DNA of 64,000 nucleotides from assembly GCA_018057825.1 (NCBI GenBank), contig JAGPCY010000014.1, forward strand, positions 1 through 64,000. Reading direction: 5' to 3'. Origin of the DNA: Kofleriaceae bacterium (GTDB lineage Bacteria > Myxococcota_A > Polyangia > Haliangiales > Haliangiaceae). Of this stretch, positions 48,193 to 57,805 are shown piece by piece. The translations under genes and the position numbers were made by a program. The first letter of the stretch is position 1. Each line of letters begins with the position of its first letter. The notes beneath the pieces were generated by a model that was given only the letters and a program-made list of their open reading frames with translations, was not told where the DNA came from and made no database searches.

Positions 48193-50769
48193 ATGGGCAA
48201 GATCATGTTTCGCATCGTCGCCCGCGCCACCTTGGCCGGCGCGCTCCTGGGCGCGGCCTGTTCGAAGAGCCGGTCGCCGCGGACCGAGCCGGTCGCCGGT
48301 CGCCCCAGCCCGGGCGCGCACCTCGACGTCGCCGGCGGCCGACGAGGCGCCGCGGTGATCGACGCGCTCGTGGCCGCGCCCGGCCTGGCCGACGTCCGCC
48401 ATCTCGACCTGGCGCGCAACGCGCTGGGCGACGTCGGCGTGCGGGCGCTCCTGGCGACGCCGAAGCTCCCGCGCTTGACGACGCTGTCCTTGGCCGACAA
48501 CGGCCTCGGCCCCGACGGCGCGATCGCGCTGGCTGCCGATCCGCGGCTGGCCTCGCTCACCACCCTCGACGTGAGCCAGAACCCGATCGGCGATCGCGGC
48601 GTCGCCGCCCTCGCGGCCTCGCCGCACCTGAAGGGCGTGCGCATCCTCGGGCTCGCCAGCGTCGAGCTGACCGCGCTCGGGGCCCCGGCGGTGGCCGGGT
48701 TCGCCGAGGTCGCCGAGCTCGACCTGCGCGACAACCAGCTCGGCGCCGACGGCGTCGCGGCCCTGGTGGCGGCGTGGTCGGCGCAGCCGCCGGCGCGGCT
48801 CGCGGCCCTCGACCTGTCGGGCAACCGCGCTGGCGTCGCCGGCGCGCGCGCGCTCGCGGCCGCGCCGCTGCCTGGCCTGCGCCGCCTGGCCCTGTCCGAC
48901 AGCCGGCTCGGTCGCGACGGCGTGGTCGCGCTGACCGATGGACCGCTCGTGGCGCGCCTCACCGACCTCGCCCTCGACGACGATGGCCTCGATGACGACG
49001 CGGTCGCCGCGCTGGCCCCGGCCGCGGCCGTCGAGCGGCTCGCGCTGGCCGGCAACGCGGTGACCGCGGTCGGAGTGCGCGCCTTGGCCGCGACCCCGCG
49101 GCCGGCCCTGCGCGCCCTCGACCTGGGCGGCAATCCGCTCGGCGCTGAGGGCGCGCGGGCCGTCGCGGCCGCGCCGTGGGCGGGAGCGCTCGTCGAGCTG
49201 GCGACGCGCGCGGCCGGCCTCGACGACGCCGCGCTGGCCGCGGTGGTCGCCGGCGCGCCGCGTCTGGTCGCGCTCGACGTCGCGGACAATCCGATCTCCG
49301 ACCTGCGACCCCTCGACGCCCTCGCGGCGCTGGCGCGCCTCGACGTGTCGAACACCCGCGTCGACGGGCCGGGCCTGGCGGCCCTGGTGACCGCGCGGGC
49401 CGATAGCCTCATCGAGCTTCGGGCTGCCGGCCTCGGGGCCGGCCCCGCTGGCGCGACGGCGCTGGCCGCGGTCGCCTTGCCGCGCCTGACCCACCTCGAC
49501 CTCGGCGGCTGGGGCCTCGGGGACGACGGCGCGCGCGCGGTGGCCGCGGCGTCGCGCTGGCCGGCGCTCACGAGCCTCGCCCTCGGTCACAACCAGATCG
49601 GCGACGCAGGCGCCCGCGCGCTCGCCGCGGCCCGCGGGCTGGGCGCGCTCCGCGAGCTCACGCTGACCGGCAACCAGCTCGGCGCCGATGGCGCGCGCGC
49701 GCTCGCCGATGCGTCGAGCTTGAACGCGCTGGTCCACCTCGAGCTGCTCCACAACCCGATCCCGGTGGGCGCGGTCGCGGCGCCGCCGTGGCCGCGGGTG
49801 GTCGTGCTGTCGACCGGCACCCCCGCTCCACCGACCGCGCCGACTCCCGACGCCGGCGTGGCCCCGCCGCCCGGCCCGGCCAAGGTCGAGCTGTTCGACA
49901 CCGCGCGCCGCCCGATCGACGCCGCGCTCCTCGCCGAGCTCGACGCCGCGCTGGCCGCCGGTACGACCCGCGGCCTGCGCATGATGGGCCACACGATCGA
50001 CCTGGCTGCGGTGCAGGCGGTCTTGGCGCTTCCCCACGCTCACGTGCTCGAGGTGCTCGACCTGTCGGTCGCTCCGCTCGGTGAGGCCGGTGCCAAGGTC
50101 CTCGCGGCGGCCGCGCCGACCGGGCTGCGCGAGCTGCGCGTGGCGACCAGCAAGCTCGGCGACGCCGGCGTCGCGATCCTCGCGGCCTCGCCGCGGCTCG
50201 CTGGACTACGGACCCTCGACCTCTCCGACGTCGGCCTGACCGCCGTCGGGATGCGCGCGCTGGCGGCGGCGACCTTCCGCGACAACCTCGAGAGGCTCGA
50301 CGTGAGCGGCAACCGCCTCGGCGAGGCCGGCCTCCGGCTCCTGGCCCGCGCCGGGCTCCGGCCGCGGGAGCTTTTCTTGGTCGACGTCGACCTGACGGAG
50401 CGCAGCCTGTCCGAGCTCCTCGCCGGCCCGGCCTCGCTCCGCCTCGAGCACCTCGAGCTGCGCGACAACGACCTCGGCCCCGACGTCGGCAAGGCCCTGA
50501 CCCGCTGGCCCGGCGCGATCTCGCTGCGCTGGCTCGGCCTCGCGCGCACCAACCTCGGCGATCGCGGGGCGCGCGCGCTCGCCGCCGGCGGCTGGGACCA
50601 CCTCGAGGCCCTCGACCTCACCGAGGCCGGCCTCGGCCCGGTCGGCGCGGACGCGATCGCCGCCGGTCGCTTCCCGGCCTTGCGCTACCTCGACCTCCGC
50701 GACAACGACCTCAGCCCGGACGTCGAGGAGGCCCTCGCCACCCGCTGGGCCGAGCGCGTCAAGCTGTAG
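48193..50769 (+). CDS. Leucine-rich-repeat lipoprotein (RI-like)
   Basis: This encodes 858 residues; start ATG 48193, 1 base after the DUF4157 stop. Signal sequence and lipobox GAAC. Nearly the whole mature protein is LRRs of about 25-28 residues with the pattern LDLxxNxLGxxGxxALA, as in ribonuclease-inhibitor type repeats. They form two arrays separated by a Pro-rich hinge (TPAPPTAPTPDAGVAPPPGP, about residue 545). A large ligand-binding solenoid is expected. Coupling to the DUF4157 gene suggests they act together. Confidence 0.88.
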   Translation: MGKIMFRIVARATLAGALLGAACSKSRSPRTEPVAGRPSPGAHLDVAGGRRGAAVIDALVAAPGLADVRHLDLARNALGDVGVRALLATPKLPRLTTLSLADNGLGPDGAIALAADPRLASLTTLDVSQNPIGDRGVAALAASPHLKGVRILGLASVELTALGAPAVAGFAEVAELDLRDNQLGADGVAALVAAWSAQPPARLAALDLSGNRAGVAGARALAAAPLPGLRRLALSDSRLGRDGVVALTDGPLVARLTDLALDDDGLDDDAVAALAPAAAVERLALAGNAVTAVGVRALAATPRPALRALDLGGNPLGAEGARAVAAAPWAGALVELATRAAGLDDAALAAVVAGAPRLVALDVADNPISDLRPLDALAALARLDVSNTRVDGPGLAALVTARADSLIELRAAGLGAGPAGATALAAVALPRLTHLDLGGWGLGDDGARAVAAASRWPALTSLALGHNQIGDAGARALAAARGLGALRELTLTGNQLGADGARALADASSLNALVHLELLHNPIPVGAVAAPPWPRVVVLSTGTPAPPTAPTPDAGVAPPPGPAKVELFDTARRPIDAALLAELDAALAAGTTRGLRMMGHTIDLAAVQAVLALPHAHVLEVLDLSVAPLGEAGAKVLAAAAPTGLRELRVATSKLGDAGVAILAASPRLAGLRTLDLSDVGLTAVGMRALAAATFRDNLERLDVSGNRLGEAGLRLLARAGLRPRELFLVDVDLTERSLSELLAGPASLRLEHLELRDNDLGPDVGKALTRWPGAISLRWLGLARTNLGDRGARALAAGGWDHLEALDLTEAGLGPVGADAIAAGRFPALRYLDLRDNDLSPDVEEALATRWAERVKL

Positions 50770-50784
50770 CCCGCCGCGCCGAAG

Positions 50785-52047
50785 CTAGAAGACCGTACCG
50801 TCGCTGTCGACGCGGATCGGGCTACCGCCGCCGGGGCGACGCTCGCGGGCGAGCTGGCGGCCGGCGTGCCAGGTGCCGCCCTCGAGGATGCGGGCCAGCG
50901 GGAGCTGGTCGGGCGTGACGCCGAGCTTCTCGCGCACGGCGTCGGCGACCCAGTCGAGGAGCGCCACGGTGAGGGCGCGCCACTCGACGACGACCTCGCT
51001 GTCGACGCGGTGGACGTCGCCGAGCACGCCGTCGTGGCGCGGCACCAGGACGCCGAGATCGACCAGGAGTCCGCCGTTGCGGTACTCGGGCAGGCCGGTC
51101 ATGGCGCCGGGCTGGACCACGCGCACGCCGCCGAGCTCGAAGGGCTCGAACAGCGAGTAGCACAGCCACTGCGACAGCTTGTGGAACGGCACCAGGCCCG
51201 CCGACATACCGGTGCCGCCAGCCGCCGGGTGGCGCCAGCAGTCGCCGAGGTTGACGCCGCCGAGCTCGATGCGACCAGGCCAGATCGGGCCCAGCCCCTC
51301 GAGCAGATCGCCGAGCAGATCGCCGGCCCGGACCTCGGCGCCGCGGGCGCGCACCGAGGCCAGCAGGCCGCTCGGCCGGCCGCCGGGGAACAGGGCGGGG
51401 TTGTCGTCGACCGCCTCGCCCAGGCGACGCAGCAGGCCGACTCGACCGCCGACGCCGACCAGCGGGTTGTCGGGCCCGACCTGGAACGCGGCGGCGAGCT
51501 GGTCGTCCTCGAGGGCACGCAGCGCGGCGGCGTCGACCCGCAGCGGCAGGAGCGGATCGGCCGAGAACAGCCCGGCCTCGAAGGCCCGCAGGCTGGCCAC
51601 CGCCAGGCCCTCGCTGCGCCCGACCTCCTGACCGGTCGCGGTCTCGCGGTAGCGCCAGGCGTCGCCGGCGCCGGCGTCGAGCAGCACGCTCACCATGACC
51701 AGATCGATCAACGCCTCGGCCGCCGCGACCCCGCCGCCACCGACCGCGGCGACCAGCGGCGCGACCCGGTCGACGCCGCCGACCCGGAAGTGGCCGAGCC
51801 GGCCGTGGACCGGGATGCGCAGGTTGGGGTAGTTGGCCTTGGTGACGGCGATGACGCGCTCGGCGACCGCGTCGATGCGACCGCGATCGACCCGGAAGTG
51901 GCGCAGCTCGCCGAGCAGGCCGGCCTCGAGCACGTTGGTCGAGCGGACCCTGACCGCCAGCGGCGAGCGCAGGTAGGCGACCGCGGTGCCGGCGTCGGCC
52001 GCCGCGCCCGGCGCGATGAACCCGCTGCCCGGATCGTAGCCGCTCAT
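50785..52047 (-). CDS. URC4/urg3 (DUF1688) uracil-catabolism protein
   Basis: This encodes 420 residues; ATG 52047 overlaps the URC1 stop (ATGA). Recognised by the DUF1688 features PHKLSQWLCYSLFEPFELGG, YRNGGLLVDLGVL and RILEGGTWHAGRQLA. URC4 proteins act in the URC (uracil catabolism) route together with URC1; its reaction is not well defined. The pathway degrades uracil without dihydropyrimidine steps. It is the last gene of the operon. Confidence 0.88.
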   Translation of the reverse strand: MSGYDPGSGFIAPGAAADAGTAVAYLRSPLAVRVRSTNVLEAGLLGELRHFRVDRGRIDAVAERVIAVTKANYPNLRIPVHGRLGHFRVGGVDRVAPLVAAVGGGGVAAAEALIDLVMVSVLLDAGAGDAWRYRETATGQEVGRSEGLAVASLRAFEAGLFSADPLLPLRVDAAALRALEDDQLAAAFQVGPDNPLVGVGGRVGLLRRLGEAVDDNPALFPGGRPSGLLASVRARGAEVRAGDLLGDLLEGLGPIWPGRIELGGVNLGDCWRHPAAGGTGMSAGLVPFHKLSQWLCYSLFEPFELGGVRVVQPGAMTGLPEYRNGGLLVDLGVLVPRHDGVLGDVHRVDSEVVVEWRALTVALLDWVADAVREKLGVTPDQLPLARILEGGTWHAGRQLARERRPGGGSPIRVDSDGTVF

Positions 52048-53291
52048 TCCGCCAACCCGCGACCCTTGGCCTGGGCCAGCTCGGTGGCGTCGGGGGCCTT
52101 GCCGTCGGGGGTGAAGTAGCCGGCCGCCATCTTGGCGTCCATCTCGACCCGGGCGTCGGCCGGGATCAGCTCGTCCGGGATCCGGACGCGCTCGCCGACC
52201 TCGATGCCGCCGCGCACGATCGCGTCGTACTTCATGTTCGACATCGACACCAGGCGGTGGATCTTCTGCACGCCGAGCCAGTGCAGGACGTCGGGCATGA
52301 GCTCCTGGAAGCGCATGTCTTGAACGCCGGCGACGCACTCGGTGCGCGCGAAGTACTGCGCGGCCGAGTCACCACCCTCCTGGCGCTTGCGCGCGTTGTA
52401 CACGAGGAACTTGGTGACCTCGCCCAGCGCCCGGCCCTCCTTGCGGAAGTACACGATCAGGCCGACGCCGCCGTCCTGGGCGCCGCGGATGCACTCCTCG
52501 ATCGCGTGGGCCAGGTACGGACGGCAGGTGCAGATGTCGGAGCCGAACACGTCGGAGCCGTTGCACTCGTCGTGGACCCGCGCGGTCAGCGGCACCGTCG
52601 GGTCCGACAGCTTGGTCGGGTCGCCGAAGATGTAGACGGTCTGGCCGCCGATCGGCGGCAGGAAGACGTCGAGGTCGCCGCGGGTGACCAGCTCGGGGAA
52701 CATGCCGCCGGTCTGCTCGAACAGCGTGCGGCGCAGCTCGCTCTCGGTGCAGCCGAAGCGCTTGGCGACGCCGGGCAGGTACCAGACCGGCTCGGTCGCG
52801 GCCTTGGTCACCGGGATCTCGCGCACGCTCTTCATGATCTTGCCGTCGACCTTGAGCCGACCGCGCTCGACCGCGTCGACGATCTCCGGCATGTCGATGT
52901 GGGCCTGGGTGACCGCGATCGTCGGCCGGACGTCGTAGCCCTTGTCGAGGTAGTCGCGAAACACCGTGGCGACGTCGGCGCCCCACGGGTCGATCGACAC
53001 CATCTTCTCCGGGTCGGTCCACTGCGGGAACGGCCCGATCTTGGTGGTCGGCGAGGTGTTGGTCAGGTCGGGCTTGTGGCTCTTGTCGAGCGCGCCCGAG
53101 GCGATCGCCAGGGCGCGGTAGACGGCGTAGGACCCCGAGTGGGTGCCGATGACGTTGCGGTGCTCCGGGTTGGTCAGCGTCGCGATGACCGGTCCGCGGG
53201 TCGCCGGATCGGCGGCACCCCAGTTGATGGCGATCGGCTTTACGCCGTGGGCGCCGGGGTGCGAGGTGAGCTTGATGTGCTTGCTGCTCAT
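52044..53291 (-). CDS. URC1 / GTP cyclohydrolase II-like protein of uracil catabolism
   Basis: This encodes 415 residues. The GTP cyclohydrolase II core is visible: ARVHDECNGSDVFGSDICTC with zinc-binding Cys, then GGVGLIVYFRKEGRALGEV. The N-terminal 200 residues are extra, as in URC1. URC1 proteins act on a uracil ribonucleotide instead of GTP in the uracil catabolism route. Its stop overlaps URC4. Upstream is a motif shared with the mmsA upstream region. Confidence 0.88.
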   Translation of the reverse strand: MSSKHIKLTSHPGAHGVKPIAINWGAADPATRGPVIATLTNPEHRNVIGTHSGSYAVYRALAIASGALDKSHKPDLTNTSPTTKIGPFPQWTDPEKMVSIDPWGADVATVFRDYLDKGYDVRPTIAVTQAHIDMPEIVDAVERGRLKVDGKIMKSVREIPVTKAATEPVWYLPGVAKRFGCTESELRRTLFEQTGGMFPELVTRGDLDVFLPPIGGQTVYIFGDPTKLSDPTVPLTARVHDECNGSDVFGSDICTCRPYLAHAIEECIRGAQDGGVGLIVYFRKEGRALGEVTKFLVYNARKRQEGGDSAAQYFARTECVAGVQDMRFQELMPDVLHWLGVQKIHRLVSMSNMKYDAIVRGGIEVGERVRIPDELIPADARVEMDAKMAAGYFTPDGKAPDATELAQAKGRGLAE

Positions 53292-53347
53292 GGAGGTCTC
53301 CGAAAAACACCCGACCGCGCAGCCGCCCGGCGCGCGCGGGAAAACCC

Positions 53348-53383
53348 AGACTGTGGCACGGGCGGCGGGGGCGGTAAAGCGCG
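53348..53383 (-). promoter_or_regulatory. Shared upstream motif, URC1-URC4 unit
   Basis: On the minus strand this reads GCGCTTTACCGCCCC, then CGTGCCA, about 60-90 bases before the URC1 start. The same blocks occur upstream of mmsA at 54916-54950. A promoter with TTTACC as -35, or a common operator, is possible. Confidence 0.5.
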
Positions 53384-53409
53384 GCGCTGGCCGCCGCGAC
53401 CCGCGCCGG

Positions 53410-54894
53410 TCAGGACATCCAGGTGGCGTCCTGTTGGAGCGCCCACTTCGACGTGATCTTCTTGTGCTGGGTCCAGAACTCGAGGCCGCCGGCGCCGGTG
53501 ATGTCGCCGTGGCCGAAGCGCGAGCCCTTGGTGCCGCCGAACGCGAAGGGCTCGCGCGGCACCGGGACGCCGATGTTCACGCCGATCATGCCGGCGCTGG
53601 CGCGCTCGGCGACCGCCCGGGCCACCGCGCCGCTCGAGGTGAAGACGCTGCACGCGTTGCCGTAGGCGTTGGCGGCGTCGAGGGCGAGGGCGGCGTCGAG
53701 GTTCTTGACCCGGACGATCGTGATGATCGGGCCGAACAGCTCGTCGACCGCGCACGGCCAGGACGGATCGGCGCGGTCGAGGATGGTCGGGCCAAACCAG
53801 TTGCCACCCTCGGCGCCCGCCGGCGGGGTCGGCCGGCGGCCATCGAGGCGCACCACCGCGCCGTCGGCCTGGGCGCGATCGACGGCGGCGGTCAGGCGCG
53901 CGACCGCGGCGCGATCGATGATCGCCCCCATGTCGACGCCGAGCTTGATCCCGGCGGCGCGGGCCACCACGGCATCGATCATCCGGTCGACCGCGGGGTC
54001 GTCGCCGACGGCGATGAGCAGGCTGGCGGCCATGCAGCGCTGGCCGGCGCAGCCGGTGAAGCTGTCGACGATGCCCGGGACCGCGAGCGCCGGATCGGCG
54101 TCGGGGGCCAAGATGATCGGGTTCTTGGCGCCGCCCAGGCACAGCGCGCGCTTGCCGGCCAGCGCGGCCTTGGCGTAGACCGAGCGCGCCACCGGCGAGC
54201 TGCCGACGAAGCCGACCGCGGCGATGCCGGGGTGCTCGACCAAGGCGTCGACGGTCTCGCGGCCGCCGTGGACCAGGGAGAACACGCCGTCGGGCAGGCC
54301 GGCGGCCCGCCACAGCTCGGCGACCTTGCACATCGTGATCGGCACCTTCTCCGACGGCTTGAGCACGAAGGCGTTGCCGGTGGCGATCGCGATCGGGAAC
54401 ATCCAGAACGGCACCATGGCGGGGAAGTTGAACGGCACGATGCCGCCGACCACGCCCAGGGGCTCGCGCCGCAGCTCGCAGGTCACGCCGCGGCTGACCT
54501 CGAGCGCGCCGCCGCTGTCGAGGTTCTGCAGCGACAGCGCGTACTCGACGACCTCGACGCCCTTGAGCACGCCGGCCCGACCCTCGGCGACGGTCTTGCC
54601 CGACTCGGCGGCGGCGGCGTGGCCGAGCTCGTCGGCGGCGGCCAGCACCTGGTCGCGGAACCGGAACAGGACGGCGGCCCGCTCCTTGATCGGCACCCGG
54701 CGCCAGGCGGCGGCGGCGGTGGTGGCGGCGGCGACCGCGGCGTCGACGTCCTCGGCGGTCGACATCGGGACCGTGCCGATCAGCCCACCGGTATACGGCG
54801 AGCGGACCTCGCGATCGCCGCCGGCGGACGGCCGCCACTGGCCGGCGATCAGGTTGTGACAGACATAGGGGGTGGTCGGCAGGTTAGGCGCCAT
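53410..54894 (-). CDS. mmsA: CoA-acylating (methyl)malonate-semialdehyde dehydrogenase
   Basis: This encodes 494 residues of the aldehyde dehydrogenase fold. The catalytic Cys is in GCAGQRCMAASL; NAD-binding segments NFPAMVPFWMFPIAIATGNA and VGFVGSSPVAR are intact. The MmsA-specific pattern (FVLKPSEKVP, GGAKNPIIL) supports an acylating enzyme that forms acetyl- or propionyl-CoA. Beside URC genes, it most likely removes the malonate semialdehyde that arises from uracil. Separate promoter from URC1-URC4 but shared motif. Confidence 0.9.
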   Translation of the reverse strand: MAPNLPTTPYVCHNLIAGQWRPSAGGDREVRSPYTGGLIGTVPMSTAEDVDAAVAAATTAAAAWRRVPIKERAAVLFRFRDQVLAAADELGHAAAAESGKTVAEGRAGVLKGVEVVEYALSLQNLDSGGALEVSRGVTCELRREPLGVVGGIVPFNFPAMVPFWMFPIAIATGNAFVLKPSEKVPITMCKVAELWRAAGLPDGVFSLVHGGRETVDALVEHPGIAAVGFVGSSPVARSVYAKAALAGKRALCLGGAKNPIILAPDADPALAVPGIVDSFTGCAGQRCMAASLLIAVGDDPAVDRMIDAVVARAAGIKLGVDMGAIIDRAAVARLTAAVDRAQADGAVVRLDGRRPTPPAGAEGGNWFGPTILDRADPSWPCAVDELFGPIITIVRVKNLDAALALDAANAYGNACSVFTSSGAVARAVAERASAGMIGVNIGVPVPREPFAFGGTKGSRFGHGDITGAGGLEFWTQHKKITSKWALQQDATWMS

Positions 54895-54915
54895 ACGCTC
54901 GCTCGGGGAAGTGGG

Positions 54916-54950
54916 TCAGTCTGGCACGCGGCATCGGGGCGGTAAAGCGC
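54916..54950 (-). promoter_or_regulatory. Shared upstream motif, mmsA
   Basis: Minus-strand GCGCTTTACCGCCCC and CGTGCCA blocks match those at 53348-53383 with nearly the same spacing. It lies 22 bases before the mmsA start, close for a promoter, so an operator is also possible. Confidence 0.5.
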
Positions 54951-55003
54951 GCGACGTGATCGCGGCCGCTGACGTCGGCGGCGAGAGTGCGTAGGATGGC
55001 GCG

Positions 55004-57283
55004 ATGCTCGTGCGTCGGATCGCTGCGCTCGCGCTGCTGACCCTCGGCTGCGGGTTCGAGCCGCGCGGGCTCGGCGTCGACGAGTGTGCCCAGGGCACCG
55101 ACGACTGCGCGCCGACCGCGACCTGCGTCGACACCGTCGAGAGCTACACCTGCACCTGCCCGGCGGCGCAGGTCGGGGACGGCCGGACCTGCGGGCGGGC
55201 CCTCGCGCAGATCGCCGCCGGCCATGACGCCACCTGCGGCCTCGATGGCGCCGGCGCCGCCTGGTGCTGGGGCGCCAACGATCGCGGCCAGCTCGGCGAC
55301 GGCACCGATCGACACCGCGCGACGCCGACCCAGGTGGCCGGCGGTCCGTGGAAGGCGATCGCTGCTGGCTACCTGCGGGTGTGCGCGCTGGCCGCCGACG
55401 ACACCGCCTGGTGCTGGGGCTACGGCGGCTTCGGGTTCGGCGACGGCACTACGGCCGACGCCGCCGTGCCGCGCCTGGCGACCGGGGCCCTCAAGTGGCA
55501 GGCCTTGACCGTTGGCCTCACCCATCAGTGCGCCCTCGCCACCGACGGCCGCGCCTGGTGCTGGGGCTACAACCGCCACGGCCAGCTCGGCAACGGCACG
55601 ACCATCGACGCCAACGCGCCGGTGCCGGTCAACGGTGGGCCGTGGTCAGCGATCTCCGCTGGGGCCTACCACACCTGCGCGGTGGGTGCGGTCGGCCTGG
55701 CGTGCTGGGGCCTGGGCGCCGACGGTCAGCTCGGGTCCGGCACGCGCGGCGACTCGACGATCCCGCAGCTCGTGACCGTGACCCCGGCCGCGACCTGGCT
55801 GAGCGTCCACGCCGGCGGCGCCCACACCTGCGCGACCCGCGACGACGGGCTGTGGTGCTGGGGCCGGGGCGCGCGCGGCGCGATCGGCGACGGCGAGCAA
55901 GACGATCGGCTGGCGCCGGTCAAGGTGTCGTCGGCGTCGTGGACCTCGGTGGCCGCGGGCGCCGGCCACACCTGCGGCGTGACCGGCGGAGCGCTGTGGT
56001 GCTGGGGCGACGACGCGGCCGGCGTGGTCGGCGACGGCGGCGACCCCGACGGCGTGGTGGCGACGCCGGTGCAGATCGGCACGCGCACCGACTGGGACGT
56101 GGTCGGGACCGCGGTGGCCGACCACGCCTGCGCGCTCACCACCGATGGCGCGGCCTGGTGCTGGGGCCACCACGGCTACGACCAGCTCGGGACCCGCGCG
56201 CCGACCGAACAGCCGACCTTCACCCGCTGGTCGGGCCTGACCGCGAGCGCGGTGGCGGTGCAGCAGTTCTCGACCTGCGCGGTGCGCGACGATCGCACCG
56301 CCGGGTGCGCCGGCTTCGGTTATACCGGCGCGCGCGGCGACGGCACCTTCGCGACCCGCGCGACGCTCTCGACGTTGCCCGGCGAGTGGAACCTGGTCGT
56401 GCCGGGCCTCTACCACGCGTGTGGGCTCGATCGCGCCGAGGGCCTTTGGTGCTGGGGCGCGGACACCGACGGCGCCCTCGGCAACGGCGCGGCCGGCGCG
56501 TCGGCGACGCCGGTCCAGGTGCCGGGGCAGTGGGTGCGGCTCGCCGTCGGGCAACACACCACGTGTGCGGCGTCGCGCGATCACGACCTGTGGTGCTGGG
56601 GTAGCAACGCCCACGGCCAGGTCGGCGACACCTCGCAGACCTCGCGCGAGGTCCCGGTGCAGGTCTTGACCGCGAGCCAGCCGTGGCGCGCGCTCAGCCT
56701 CGGGCCGATCCACACCTGCGCGATCGACGACGCCGAGGATCTGTACTGCTGGGGTCACAACGGTCGCGGTCAGCTCGGGATCGGCGTGACCGGCGGCGTG
56801 CGCACGCGGTTCGAGCGGGTCGGCACCGACAGCGACTGGCAAGCGGTCAGCGCCGGCGGCTTCGCGACCTGTGGCATCCGCGGGGTCGGTGGCGTCGGGC
56901 GGCTGTACTGCTGGGGCGACAACGCCCGGCAGCAGCTCGGCCTCGGCGGGGCGGTGACCGCGGTGGCCACGCCGACCCAGGTCGGCGCGGTCGAGACCTG
57001 GGCTGACGTCGCTGCCGGCGCTGCCCACGCCTGCGCGATCCGCGCCGACGGGACGCTGTGGTGCTGGGGCGATAGCGAGTGGTTCGGGCACGGCGCGATC
57101 GGGCCGGTCGAGACCCCGCAGCAGATCGGCGCCGCGACCGACTGGAAGAGCGTCGAGGCCAGCGCCAACACGACCTGCGCGATCGCCGAGGGTGGCGCGG
57201 TGTGGTGCGCCGGCGCCAACCACTGGAGCCAGCTCGGCACGTCGTCAGTCGTCACCGCGCCGGCGCTGGTGGCGATGCCGTGA
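55004..57283 (+). CDS. RCC1-repeat lipoprotein (14 repeats)
   Basis: This encodes 759 residues. Signal with lipobox TLGC. A short Cys-rich EGF-like unit (CVDTVESYTCTCPAAQVGDG) precedes the repeats. I count fourteen RCC1-type repeats, each with a CxL..WCWG.N..GQLG pattern. Fourteen equals two seven-bladed propellers. The Cys residues suggest extra disulfides between blades. Outer-surface localisation is likely; partner unknown. Similar RCC1 lipoproteins are frequent in myxobacteria. Confidence 0.88.
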   Translation: MLVRRIAALALLTLGCGFEPRGLGVDECAQGTDDCAPTATCVDTVESYTCTCPAAQVGDGRTCGRALAQIAAGHDATCGLDGAGAAWCWGANDRGQLGDGTDRHRATPTQVAGGPWKAIAAGYLRVCALAADDTAWCWGYGGFGFGDGTTADAAVPRLATGALKWQALTVGLTHQCALATDGRAWCWGYNRHGQLGNGTTIDANAPVPVNGGPWSAISAGAYHTCAVGAVGLACWGLGADGQLGSGTRGDSTIPQLVTVTPAATWLSVHAGGAHTCATRDDGLWCWGRGARGAIGDGEQDDRLAPVKVSSASWTSVAAGAGHTCGVTGGALWCWGDDAAGVVGDGGDPDGVVATPVQIGTRTDWDVVGTAVADHACALTTDGAAWCWGHHGYDQLGTRAPTEQPTFTRWSGLTASAVAVQQFSTCAVRDDRTAGCAGFGYTGARGDGTFATRATLSTLPGEWNLVVPGLYHACGLDRAEGLWCWGADTDGALGNGAAGASATPVQVPGQWVRLAVGQHTTCAASRDHDLWCWGSNAHGQVGDTSQTSREVPVQVLTASQPWRALSLGPIHTCAIDDAEDLYCWGHNGRGQLGIGVTGGVRTRFERVGTDSDWQAVSAGGFATCGIRGVGGVGRLYCWGDNARQQLGLGGAVTAVATPTQVGAVETWADVAAGAAHACAIRADGTLWCWGDSEWFGHGAIGPVETPQQIGAATDWKSVEASANTTCAIAEGGAVWCAGANHWSQLGTSSVVTAPALVAMP

Positions 57284-57301
57284 CGGCGGGCGCGACGCGG
57301 C

Positions 57302-57805
57302 TCACGGCCAGCCGCGGACGATGATCACGCCCAGGGCGACCATGCCCAGGGCCACGACGACGGTGACGCGGGCCAGCCAGCTCGCCCACCGGCGCAGGCG
57401 CTCGAGCTCCGCGGGGGCGGCGCCGGCGGCGGCGCGCTCGGCGGCGCGTGGCCCCAGGAAGAAGTCGTGGGCGATCGACAACCCGAGGATGGCGAAGAAG
57501 CCGAGCAGCTTGTACGTGACCGCGGCGCCCAGGGCGGTGCGGCGCCAGGTCGGGTCGAATAGATCGCCCAGGCTGACGCCGCGCAGCCACAGGTTGTAGG
57601 TCCCGGTGACGGTGAGGATCGCGAAGCAGCTCCAGCCGACGGTGCGCAGGCGCAGCCCGAGATCGCGCAGGAGCGCGCCCGCGGTCTGGCGATCGCCCTT
57701 GCGCAGGTACGGCACGATCGCGAGGACCAGGAACGCGGCGCCGCCGAGCCAGACGACCACCGCGAGGATGTGGAGCCAGACCGAGGCGAGGTAGAGGGCG
57801 TACAT
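57302..57805 (-). CDS. CopD-like membrane protein
   Basis: This encodes 167 residues with four membrane segments. The N-terminal motif ASVWLHILAVVVWLGGAAFL matches CopD/DUF2269-type helices with His in the first helix. Later GTYNLWLR and the helix ending AHDFFLG. Start ATG 57805 is chosen over 57853 because it begins at the first helix. It could be a copper- or heme-related integral membrane protein. It is divergent to the cytochrome c gene and convergent with the RCC1 gene. Confidence 0.72.
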   Translation of the reverse strand: MYALYLASVWLHILAVVVWLGGAAFLVLAIVPYLRKGDRQTAGALLRDLGLRLRTVGWSCFAILTVTGTYNLWLRGVSLGDLFDPTWRRTALGAAVTYKLLGFFAILGLSIAHDFFLGPRAAERAAAGAAPAELERLRRWASWLARVTVVVALGMVALGVIIVRGWP

